Below the pieces are notes generated by a model. The model did no database searches. It was not told the origin of the DNA and was given only the letters and a program-made list of their open reading frames with translations. The translations under genes were made by a program, and so were the position numbers. From Aldehydirespirator sp965220645 (GTDB lineage Bacteria; Actinomycetota; Acidimicrobiia; Acidimicrobiales; Aldehydirespiratoraceae), in assembly GCA_965220645.1 (NCBI GenBank), contig OZ244836.1, forward strand, positions 3,481,665-3,545,664: 64,000 nt of DNA. Direction: 5' to 3'. How positions within the stretch are numbered: the stretch's first letter is position 1; the number at the start of each line of letters is the position of its first letter. Shown here one piece after another: positions 32,302 through 40,071 of the stretch.

Positions 32302-33237
32302 ATGAGTGCGCGTGAGGCGTGCTGGGGTCCGGGTCGGCGAGTGGCGTTGGGGCTGGGCCGGGGCATTGCCATGGGTGCGGCCGATGTGGTGCCGGGCGTG
32401 TCGGGCGGGACCATCGCGGTGGTGCTCGGGATCTATGAGCGGCTGCTCGGCGCCATCCGGGGTCTGGCCGCGGCGGCCGGGCGGCTGCTGCGGGGCGACT
32501 GGCGGGGCTGCGGGCGGCGGCTGGCGACCGTGGACTGGTGGCTGATCGTGCCGCTGCTGGCCGGGATCCTGGGCACGATCGTGCTGCTGGCTTCGGTGAT
32601 CGAGACCCAGCTCGAGGAGCGCCCCGAGACGATGGCCGGCCTGTTCTGCGGTCTGGTGGCCGCCTCCGCGGTGTCGGCGTGCCAGCTGTTCGACTGGCGC
32701 GGCGCCGTCCCAATCGGCCTCATGGCGGTGTCGGCGGGGGCGACGTTCGCGCTGCTGGGGCTGCAGTCGGGCCCGGTGGCCGACCCCTCGCTGCCGGTGC
32801 TGGCCGGAGCGGGGGCGGTAGCGGTGTGCGCCATGATCCTGCCCGGCATATCCGGGGCGTTCCTGTTGTTGATGCTGGGCATGTACGGGGCGGTCATCAA
32901 CATCGTCACCGATGTCCGCTACCTGGACGCGGCCGTCTTCGCAGCAGGCGCGGCCGTGGGCCTGGCACTGTTCTCGTCGCTGCTGGGATGGCTCCTCGAT
33001 CAGGGCCGCAACACGGTGATGGCGGTGATGGTGGGCCTCATGGCCGGATCGCTGCGGGTGCTGTGGCCCTGGCCCAACGGCGTGGGCGTGATCAGCCGCC
33101 ACGAGCACGAGGTGATCTCGGGCACCGGCCTGGCCTGGCCCGCCGCCGACCAATGGCTGGCCCCCACGGTGGCCGCCGCCGTCGGCTTCGCGGTCGTGCT
33201 GCTAGTCGCCCGGCTGGCTCGGCCCGAACCCAGCTAA
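32302..33237 (+). CDS. DUF368 family membrane protein (polyprenyl-phosphate transporter, PopT-like)
   Basis: A 311-residue integral membrane protein with about eight hydrophobic segments. The diagnostic N-terminal motif is GIAMGAADVVPGVSGGTIAVVLGIYERLL; a second is ILPGISGAFLLLMLGMY. DUF368 proteins include PopT, which recycles undecaprenyl phosphate across the membrane for cell-wall synthesis. The ATG at 32302 follows GGGGTGGG. A fragment of a second DUF368 gene lies at 50010-50087. Confidence 0.88.
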   Translation: MSAREACWGPGRRVALGLGRGIAMGAADVVPGVSGGTIAVVLGIYERLLGAIRGLAAAAGRLLRGDWRGCGRRLATVDWWLIVPLLAGILGTIVLLASVIETQLEERPETMAGLFCGLVAASAVSACQLFDWRGAVPIGLMAVSAGATFALLGLQSGPVADPSLPVLAGAGAVAVCAMILPGISGAFLLLMLGMYGAVINIVTDVRYLDAAVFAAGAAVGLALFSSLLGWLLDQGRNTVMAVMVGLMAGSLRVLWPWPNGVGVISRHEHEVISGTGLAWPAADQWLAPTVAAAVGFAVVLLVARLARPEPS

Positions 33238-33295
33238 GGGGTCCGTACCAAGGATCCACACGGATGGGTGATACGGCCTCTCGGTGAGGCGTTGA

Positions 33296-33540
33296 ATCTC
33301 CCACTCCTGTTCGCTACGCCCACAAACCGCTCCGGCCCGACGCCTCGCTCCTGTTCGCTACGCCCACCTCCCACTCCTGTTCGCTACGCCCACAAACCGC
33401 TCGGGCCCGGCGCCTCGCTCCTGTTCGCTACGCCCACAAACCGCTCCGGCCCGGCGCCTCGTTCCTGTTCGCTACGCCCACCTCCCACTCCTGTTCGCTG
33501 CGCCCATAAACCGCTCGGGCCCGACGCCTCGCTCCGCGCC
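33296..33540. repeat. Diverged array of the dispersed TTCGCT repeat
   Basis: Several irregular copies of CTCCTGTTCGCTACGCCCAC and of ACAAACCGCTCCGGCCCG fill most of the 345-base gap between the DUF368 gene and the MetE-like gene. They align with the element at 1120-1206 and 11192-11240. No gene is seen in the gap. Confidence 0.75.
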
Positions 33541-33582
33541 TCGCCAGGATTCCTCGTGGACTGTGGCCAATCTGCTCGGCCC

Positions 33583-34629
33583 CTAGGACTGCAGCTCCTC
33601 GCGCACGATTGCGGCGCCGCGGACGAGGGCTGAGAGCTTGGCCAGGGCGAGCTCTCGCGACATGTACTTCATCCCGCAGTCGGGGGCCAGGATCAGGCGC
33701 TCGGGGCTCACGTGCTCCAGTGCGTCGCGGATCCGGTCGGCCACGACCTCCGGCGTCTCCGCATCGTGGTCGCCGTTGTCGATGACGCCGAGGATGATGG
33801 TCTTGTCGGGCAGCCGGCGAAGGATCTCCAGATCGATCTTGGGCTGGGCCGCCTCGATGGAGATCTGGTCGACGAGGCTGCCGTTGAGCTCGGGCAGGAA
33901 GGAGTAGGCGTCCGGCTTGCCGATGCCCCGCCACTCGTGGATGGCCGCGTACCCGAAGCACATGTGCAGCGCGGTGGTGCCGTTGACCCCGTCGAGAGCC
34001 TCGTTGAGCACCTCCACGGCGTACTGGGAGGCCTTCTCGTGCTTGGCCTGCATGCACGGCTCGTCGAGCTGCACCACGTCGGCCCCCGCCGCGAACAGGT
34101 CCTTGATCTCCTGGTTGACCGCCTTGGCATAGTCCGACGCGGCTGCCCGCTCATCGCCGTAGTAGTCGTCCTGGGCCTGCTGGGTCATGGTGAACGGCCC
34201 GGGCAGCGTGATCTTGACCTTCCGGGTGCTGTTGGCCCGCAGCAGTTCGGTGTCGCGCACCTCGATCGGGGTATCCCGGGTGATCCTGCCGACAATTCGG
34301 GGCACCGGATTGGGCTTGCCGGTCCGGTCCATGGCCGTCCCGTGCCGCTCGGTGTCGATGCCCCCCAGTGCGGTCGCCATCCGGTTGGAGTAGCTCTCGC
34401 GGCGGATCTCGCCGTCGGTGATGATGTCGAGGCCCACCTGCTCCATGTCGTGGATGGCCAGGAGGGTGGCATCGTCCTGGGCCCGCTCGAGGAACTCGGG
34501 AGCGACCCGCCAGATCTCTGAGGCTCTGACCCTGGGAGGCAGGCGGGTCCCCAGGTTCGAGCGGTCGATCAGCCAGTCCGGCTGGGGATAGCTCCCCACT
34601 ACTGAAGTTGGCAGCAGTTTCTCGGTCAC
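33583..34629 (-). CDS. MetE C-terminal domain-like (cobalamin-independent methionine synthase II family)
   Basis: A 348-residue TIM-barrel protein like the catalytic half of MetE, without the N-terminal half. Probable zinc ligands are H and C in LHMCFGY, a later Glu, and the Cys in APDCGMKYMSRE. Opening motifs are SVVGSYPQPDWL and ITDGEIRRESYSNRM. Stand-alone versions may transfer methyl groups from substrates other than methyl-tetrahydrofolate, so methionine synthesis is not assured. A GntR regulator lies 35 bases upstream on the same strand, suggesting a small inducible operon. Confidence 0.83.
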   Translation of the reverse strand: MTEKLLPTSVVGSYPQPDWLIDRSNLGTRLPPRVRASEIWRVAPEFLERAQDDATLLAIHDMEQVGLDIITDGEIRRESYSNRMATALGGIDTERHGTAMDRTGKPNPVPRIVGRITRDTPIEVRDTELLRANSTRKVKITLPGPFTMTQQAQDDYYGDERAAASDYAKAVNQEIKDLFAAGADVVQLDEPCMQAKHEKASQYAVEVLNEALDGVNGTTALHMCFGYAAIHEWRGIGKPDAYSFLPELNGSLVDQISIEAAQPKIDLEILRRLPDKTIILGVIDNGDHDAETPEVVADRIRDALEHVSPERLILAPDCGMKYMSRELALAKLSALVRGAAIVREELQS

Positions 34630-34664
34630 GAATGGGCCTTCTGTTGGGGTCGCAGAACCATCAC

Positions 34665-35348
34665 TCAGGCCGCGCCGGCCGACGATGCGCCTCTGAGGCC
34701 CTCGGCCGGCCCGCTGCTGAGGTGTCTCAGGACCAGGTTCTTGCCCGCTCTGATGTGCTCACCCATCAGTTCGGCCGCCCGCTTGCTGTCTCCGGCCGAG
34801 AGGGCGCCCATGATGGCGGAGTGGTCGCGGCGCGACTGCTGTAACCGGCCCGGAACCACCCATGTCGTCGAGCGCGGGTCGTTCCAGAGCCGCCGGATGA
34901 AGTCCATCAGGTGGGGAGTGTTGTCGGCCGCGGCGTAGATGGTCATGTGCCAGGCCTCGTTGAGGTGCATAGCCGCGGCGTGGTCGTTCTGGTCGATAGC
35001 GGCGAGGTTGGCCTCGAACAGCGCCTGCAACTCCGCGATGTCGTCGGCCGTGAGATAGTCGGCGGCGATCAGGGTGGCTCTGCTCTCCAGCACCTCGCGC
35101 AGGTCGTAGAGGTCGGCGGTCTCCTCCAGGCTGAAGTCGGCGACCCTCGCTCCGCGGTGGGGCTCGTTGACGACGAAGCCCTCGGCTTGGAGCTGGCGCA
35201 GAGCCTCCCGGATGGGGGTGGCGCTCATGCCGAGCAGATCCCCGAGGGCGTCGATGTCGATGCGCTCCCGGGGCTTCATCACCCCGCTGCGGATGTCGTC
35301 GCGCAGCCGGGCCGCGGCCAGCTCGGACTTGGTCCGGTATGCCTCCAT
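34665..35348 (-). CDS. GntR-family regulator with FCD ligand domain
   Basis: A 227-residue regulator. The N-terminal winged helix reads AAARLRDDIRSGVMKPRERIDIDALGDLLGMSATPIREALRQLQAEGFV. The C-terminal FCD helical domain has metal or ligand ligands in LNEAWHMTIYAAADN. FCD regulators commonly respond to organic acids. It precedes the MetE-like gene and probably controls it. No TGATAA-type palindrome is seen before it. Confidence 0.9.
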   Translation of the reverse strand: MEAYRTKSELAAARLRDDIRSGVMKPRERIDIDALGDLLGMSATPIREALRQLQAEGFVVNEPHRGARVADFSLEETADLYDLREVLESRATLIAADYLTADDIAELQALFEANLAAIDQNDHAAAMHLNEAWHMTIYAAADNTPHLMDFIRRLWNDPRSTTWVVPGRLQQSRRDHSAIMGALSAGDSKRAAELMGEHIRAGKNLVLRHLSSGPAEGLRGASSAGAA

Positions 35349-35412
35349 CGCCGTAGCTACGCCCGGGGCGTGTACTCGTCGGAGGTGAAGAGCCGCCTAT
35401 AGAACTGGGCGG

Positions 35413-35808
35413 CTCGGGTCGGCGGGGCTGGTAGCCGCCTACGAGTCGATGGACGAGCTCAAGGCGGTGCTGGAGGCCCTGCCGGGCCAGCTGGCGGCCT
35501 CGATCCACATGACCGAGTCAGACTACGAGGCCGCGGCCGAGCTGGTGCCTACCTTGGAGCGCAAGGCGGGCCGGCTGATCGCCAACGGCTGGCCGACCGG
35601 TGTGGAGGTCAACCACGCCATGGTGCACGGCGGCCCGTTCCCGGCCACCTCCGATCCCCGCTCCACATCGGTGGGCACCCTGGCTATTCAGCGTTTCCAG
35701 CGCCCGGTCAGCTACCAGAACTTCCCGCCCGACCTGCTCCCAGACGCAGTCCGCGACGACAACCCCCCTTCCCTGACCCGGCGCCTCAACGGCGAGCCTC
35801 AGCTCTGA
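35413..35808 (+). pseudogene. C-terminal fragment of an aldehyde dehydrogenase
   Basis: About 131 codons ending in the pattern of NADP-dependent 2,5-dioxovalerate (ketoglutarate semialdehyde) dehydrogenases: AGLVAAYESMDELKAVLEALPGQL, RLIANGWPTGVEVNHAMVHGGPFPATSDPRSTSVGT, and YQNFPPDLLPD. The NAD-binding and catalytic Cys domains (about 380 residues) are absent. The frame cannot extend upstream past the start of the GntR gene. It is a remnant of a deleted gene, and may once have belonged to the GntR-controlled unit. Confidence 0.8.
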
Positions 35809-35878
35809 TTAGATCTTATTCATAATTTTCATATCTTTTTAAGTTGTGTCATGTGTGATCGCGTGCTAGACAGGAGTC

Positions 35879-36241
35879 GTGGAAGGATCGCTCCTGGAGT
35901 TCGTGCTCGCTGTCTTCACAGCCATGCTGCTGCAGACGTGGTACCTCCACCGGGAGATCCGCAGGTCGCGTGAGGAGTCGATCCGTCACACCGACCGGTC
36001 CCACGACCAGCTACGGGCCGATTTCGCCGAACACAAGACCGACATTAGGGACAGTCACGATCAGCTACGGGCCGATTTCGCCGAACACAAGGACATCACC
36101 GAGCGCAACCACAGCGAGACGCAGCGTCAGCTAGCCAGACTCGCAGACGGTCTCGGCGACGCCCGGGAGCGGCTGGCCCGCATCGAGGGCTACCTGCGGA
36201 TCGGCCTGCCCGACCCGCCCGAGGCTGCTGCAGGCCCATAG
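35879..36241 (+). CDS. Small membrane-anchored coiled-coil protein (RIEGYL family)
   Basis: A 120-residue protein. An N-terminal membrane helix (LLEFVLAVFTAMLLQTWYL) precedes a charged helix with a duplicated SHDQLRADFAEHK segment, then RERLARIEGYLRIGLP. The C-terminal motif recurs in the 83-residue protein at 60917-61168 and in a frameshifted copy at 62990-63157. This defines a small paralogous family of unknown function. The GTG start follows AGGAG closely. An AT-rich 50-base stretch upstream (35808-35862) probably holds the promoter. Confidence 0.65.
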   Translation: MEGSLLEFVLAVFTAMLLQTWYLHREIRRSREESIRHTDRSHDQLRADFAEHKTDIRDSHDQLRADFAEHKDITERNHSETQRQLARLADGLGDARERLARIEGYLRIGLPDPPEAAAGP

Positions 36242-36298
36242 ACAACAGGGCAATCTCCATATGTAGAGCTTGTAACGTCAAGTATGCATCATGTGTCC

Positions 36299-36457
36299 AT
36301 GAAGCGGGTGCTCACCACGAACCTCGTCGTAGGAGAGACATGGACGCTTCTGCGGAGCAGGGACAGCCACCGCACCTCGGTCGGCTTCATCGACCGTGTT
36401 GTGTTTCGCCGCCCGCGAGGAGGCTGGACTCAGTTTCCGGCGAGGACGTTGTTCTGA
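36299..36457 (+). pseudogene. Fragment resembling a PIN-domain (VapC-like) toxin
   Basis: A 52-codon ORF reading MKRVLTTNLVVGETWTLLRS and on to FIDRV. This matches the internal block of VapC proteins (TTNxVVGETWTLLR). The initial Asp motif and the C-terminal acidic residues are missing, so it cannot be an active nuclease. It fills the gap between the RIEGYL protein and the ABC permease. Confidence 0.5.
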
Positions 36458-36458
36458 G

Positions 36459-37520
36459 TTAATCGCCGGGCGTCTCTGGTTGGCCACCGCTCGACGGCGC
36501 GGGCCTGACCGCTCTCGACATCCGTTCCCGCCGCAGGTCCGCGACAGCGGTGATCACCACGGCCGCGATCAGCACGCCACCGAAGACCATCGGGCTGTAC
36601 GTCTCGGGAACACGAAGGAACGTGAGGGAACTCTGCACGACCCCCAGCGTCAACACGCCCAAGAAACTGCCGAGGATCGTCCCCCGACCACCGAACAGAG
36701 ACGTGCCGCCAAGCACGATCGCAGCGATGGTCGTCAACTCCATCCCAATTCCGCCCCGAGGCGCGCCAGCACCAATCCGAGCAAAGAACAGCACCCCTGC
36801 GAGCGAGGCCAAGACCGAGTTCACCATGAACAATGCAACGGTGGTCGGCTTGATGGGCACTCCGCTGAGATAGGCAGCCTCCTTCGACGAGCCCATAGCG
36901 AACACGTTTCGCCCGAAGCGAGTGAAGTGAAGCACGAACCCACCGACGATCAGCAGGGCGAACCACAGAAGGACAGACACCCGCAGTCCCAGCCATTCGG
37001 TCGATCGCAGGGTGCCGAACCCCTCGCGAATGCCAATCGTGGCCGTATTCGACAGTGTCAATCCGATACCAGAGATCACGCTCAGTCCCCCGAGCGTGAG
37101 AATGAAGGACGGCACGCGAATCAGTGCAACGATCAGCCCGTAGATCAAGCCGATCAATGCACCGGCACCCAACACGACGACGAGAATCAGAACCTCGCTC
37201 ATCGCGTAATCCCGTATGAGGAGCGCAACCATCACGCTACTCATGGACACCATTGACCCGACGGAGAGATCAAGGTTGCCACCAACGAGCAGGAACGTCT
37301 GACCGAGGGCGAGGATCCCGAGTGGCACGCTCGCCAGCAGGATCAACTTGAAGTTGTTCCAGGTCAGGAACAGGTCGTTCTGTGTTCCGGTATAGATCGA
37401 CAACCCAACAATGGCCATGACGAGTGGCACATAGACCCGGACGTTTTCCCTAGCCATCGGCGAGAGCCGGGGTGGTCCACTCGTCAGCTTGTGAGCACCG
37501 TCGCCCTCGACTTCCGTCAT
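36459..37520 (-). CDS. ABC transporter permease, ribose/sugar type
   Basis: A 353-residue permease of the RbsC/YtfT family with about nine hydrophobic spans. The family block near residues 85-105 reads FLLVGGNLDLSVGSMVSMSSV. The C-terminal region has AIVLGGTSLFGGRGTILGSFLGVLTLGVV. It overlaps the ATPase gene by four bases (ATGA). The matching binding protein lies 11 kb upstream at 48726-49853, with the catabolic genes between them. The substrate need not be a sugar. Confidence 0.9.
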   Translation of the reverse strand: MTEVEGDGAHKLTSGPPRLSPMARENVRVYVPLVMAIVGLSIYTGTQNDLFLTWNNFKLILLASVPLGILALGQTFLLVGGNLDLSVGSMVSMSSVMVALLIRDYAMSEVLILVVVLGAGALIGLIYGLIVALIRVPSFILTLGGLSVISGIGLTLSNTATIGIREGFGTLRSTEWLGLRVSVLLWFALLIVGGFVLHFTRFGRNVFAMGSSKEAAYLSGVPIKPTTVALFMVNSVLASLAGVLFFARIGAGAPRGGIGMELTTIAAIVLGGTSLFGGRGTILGSFLGVLTLGVVQSSLTFLRVPETYSPMVFGGVLIAAVVITAVADLRRERMSRAVRPAPSSGGQPETPGD

Positions 37521-39040
37521 GCGCTGACGCCCGTCGATTCGCCGGCCGAGGCCATCTCAACGGCCAGGACCGCAGCCGCGGTGGCGTCCCCGCCCTCGAG
37601 GATCCCGCCAACCCGTCCATTGCGCATTACCAGCACCCGATCAGCGACGCAGTGGATCTCAGGGAGGTCGGCCGAGATCACGACCACGGCCGCGCCACCG
37701 GTAACGAGCCGGCGCAGGGTCCGGTAGATCTCAAGCTTGGAGGCAACATCGATGCCCGCGGTGGGCTCATCGAAGATGAACACGGTCGATGCGACATCAC
37801 TCCACCGGCTGATCACTGTCTTCTGCTGGTTGCCGCCGCTCAGCGTTCTCACCGGCGCCCGGACATCGTTCACCTTCACCAGCTGCTGCGAGCACAGCCG
37901 TCGGGCCCGTCGATTCTCGCGTCGAGGTGACAGCACAGTTCCGCTGAGGCCCAGAGCGTGATGCGCCAGCAGCACGTTGTCGGCAACTGAGCGATCGAGC
38001 ATCAGCGCCTGGCTCTTGCGATCGCCGGGAATGAACGCAACGCCCCCGGCTGCGGCCCGGGCTCGGCGAGACACGTTCGTCGGGAGGCCGGCGATGCTGA
38101 TGGTTCCGACAGAAGGTCGCTCCGCCCCGGCAATCAGTCGCCCTAGCTCCTGCGTGCCCGATCCAACGGCACCGGTCAAAGCCAGCAACTCGCCGAAGCG
38201 CACGTCGAAGCTGACGTCGCGCAGGCTACGCCCGTGACTGACGCCGCTGACCGCGATGGCGACGTCCTCTCGCCGCGTGATCTCGCCGCCGTGAATCTCG
38301 GCCCGCTCCATCCGTACCTGCTCACCGAACATCAAGCCGATCAGATCAGCAATGTCCACCTTCGTGATCTCTTCGGTGGTGACATGCACGCCGTCTCGAA
38401 GGACTGTCACCCGATCGGCGATCTCGAAGATCTCCTCAAGGTGGTGCGACACATAGAGAACCGAGATGCCCTCCTCACGCAGACTGCGAACAACCTCGAA
38501 CAGCGTCCGGACCTCGCTCGGGTGCAAGGAGGCGGTCGGCTCGTCCATCACAATCAGCCGAGCATCGAAGGAGACAGCCCGTGCGATCTCGAGCAGTTGC
38601 CGGTCCGCAAGCGACAGCGTCCGGGCGGGGTCTTCCAAAGGGAGCTGCACGCGCAAGCGGTCCAGCTTGGCCAGCGCTTGCTGCCTCAGGGTGTCCTGCC
38701 GAACGACGCCAAGGGGCCCAACCGGGAGTTGACCGAGCATGATGTTCTCCGCCACCGACAGGTCCTCTGCAATCTGTCGTTCCTGGTGGATAACCCTGAT
38801 CCCCGCCTCCATCGCCTCGCGGGGACTATGAAGTCGTGTTTCGACGCCGCCAAAGTAGATCGAGCCTTGATCAGGACGCAGGGCACCGGCGGCGATCTTG
38901 ATAAGAGTCGACTTCCCAGCACCGTTCTCGCCGACCAGCGCGTGGATCTCGCCGGCCTCGACCGAAAGGGACACATCGTCGAGCGCCCGCACTCCCGGGA
39001 ATCCCTTGCAGATCCCTCTGAACTCAACAACCGGTGCCAA
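37517..39040 (-). CDS. ABC transporter ATPase, RbsA type (two NBDs)
   Basis: A 507-residue tandem ATPase. NBD1 has Walker A GENGAGKST, signature LSLADRQLLEIARA and Walker B LIVMDEPTASL. NBD2 has a degenerate Walker A (GAVGSGTQEL), signature LSGGNQQKTVISRW and Walker B VFIFDEPTAGID. It couples ATP hydrolysis to import with the permease at 36459-37520. Codon use is slightly less G+C-rich than in the preceding 30 kb. A plus-strand NmrA-like gene lies between this pair and the molybdenum hydroxylase operon. Confidence 0.93.
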   Translation of the reverse strand: MAPVVEFRGICKGFPGVRALDDVSLSVEAGEIHALVGENGAGKSTLIKIAAGALRPDQGSIYFGGVETRLHSPREAMEAGIRVIHQERQIAEDLSVAENIMLGQLPVGPLGVVRQDTLRQQALAKLDRLRVQLPLEDPARTLSLADRQLLEIARAVSFDARLIVMDEPTASLHPSEVRTLFEVVRSLREEGISVLYVSHHLEEIFEIADRVTVLRDGVHVTTEEITKVDIADLIGLMFGEQVRMERAEIHGGEITRREDVAIAVSGVSHGRSLRDVSFDVRFGELLALTGAVGSGTQELGRLIAGAERPSVGTISIAGLPTNVSRRARAAAGGVAFIPGDRKSQALMLDRSVADNVLLAHHALGLSGTVLSPRRENRRARRLCSQQLVKVNDVRAPVRTLSGGNQQKTVISRWSDVASTVFIFDEPTAGIDVASKLEIYRTLRRLVTGGAAVVVISADLPEIHCVADRVLVMRNGRVGGILEGGDATAAAVLAVEMASAGESTGVSA

Positions 39041-39222
39041 CGTCCCTCTCCCCTTGGGCAGTCACACGATGAGAAGAACCGCGAACGATTAGCTCAACAA
39101 TGATCCGCTGACCGGCCGATGTCCGACACCCCAAACGGACGCAGCGCACACCGCTGACGACCCCGGGGCTTTGCCCAACGGGGTAGTCTGCGTGCTCGTT
39201 TCATGATCGACGAAGTTACCAG

Positions 39223-40059
39223 ATGATCCTTGTGACCGCCGCGGGCGGGAAGACGGGCCGAGCCGTCATCGCCGCCTTGGCGGCACGCGGAGTTGACGTG
39301 CGAGCGCTGCGACGCTCGGGGGCTCCTGTGCCTGGAGCGACCGAGACCGTCGCTGGAGATGCCGGCGATCTTGGGCCTCACCTCGACGGCATCGACACGG
39401 TGTACTTCATCTGGCCCAACTTCACTGCCGGTGAGAGCAACGGCATGGCTCGGGCCATCGAGGCAGTTGCCGCTCACGGCGGGCGTCGCATCGTCTACCA
39501 CTCGGTCCTTCGGCCCGGCCTGGAGGCGATGCCCCACCACTGGGACAAGTTGCGAGCTGAGGAGCGGCTTGCCGAGAGCCACCTCGACACAGTGACGCTC
39601 CAACCCTGCTCCTACATGCAGAACCTCGAGCCGCTACTTGACACTGTGCGAGAGACAGGCTTGTACCAACCGCTCGGGGGACTCGACGCCGCTATCTCGT
39701 TCGTCGACCTGGCCGATGTAGGCGAGGCAGCGGTCCGCGCCTGCTTCGACGACGACATGCTCGGCGGTGCCTACGAACTCTCCGGGCCGCAGCCGCTCAC
39801 CGCCCGCGATGTGGCGGCGGAGCTCTCACAAGCCCTGACACGGCCGGTGACGGCAAGGGAGATCAGCGCCGCCGATTGGGCTGCCGCAGCCCGCTCGGCC
39901 GGGTTGCCGGACGAAGCCATACGGCGTGGCACGCTCATGACCGAGCACCTGCTCGTCCACGGATTCAGCGGATCGCCGGTCGTGCTCGAGGCTCTGCTCG
40001 GACGGCCACCGACCCGGCTGCGGCAATACCTGGAGTCCGTCGCCGGCGGCTTGGCCTAG
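39223..40059 (+). CDS. NmrA-like atypical SDR, NAD(P)-binding
   Basis: A 278-residue protein. An N-terminal Rossmann motif (ILVTAAGGKTGRAVIAALAARG) is followed by the NmrA-family pattern (VYFIWPNFTAG, YHSVLRPGLEAMPHHWDKLRAEERL, SFVDLADVGEAAV). No YxxxK catalytic pair is evident, so it may be a redox sensor or a quinone or imine reductase rather than a classical dehydrogenase. It stands alone on the plus strand, convergent with the molybdenum hydroxylase operon. Confidence 0.83.
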   Translation: MILVTAAGGKTGRAVIAALAARGVDVRALRRSGAPVPGATETVAGDAGDLGPHLDGIDTVYFIWPNFTAGESNGMARAIEAVAAHGGRRIVYHSVLRPGLEAMPHHWDKLRAEERLAESHLDTVTLQPCSYMQNLEPLLDTVRETGLYQPLGGLDAAISFVDLADVGEAAVRACFDDDMLGGAYELSGPQPLTARDVAAELSQALTRPVTAREISAADWAAAARSAGLPDEAIRRGTLMTEHLLVHGFSGSPVVLEALLGRPPTRLRQYLESVAGGLA

Positions 40060-40071
40060 CCGGCTACGACA

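Noticed and set aside
31035..33153. Long minus-strand ORFs of 300-430 codons over the 70-bp array
   Set aside because: They consist mostly of translated repeat units plus antisense of sdhB or the DUF368 gene.
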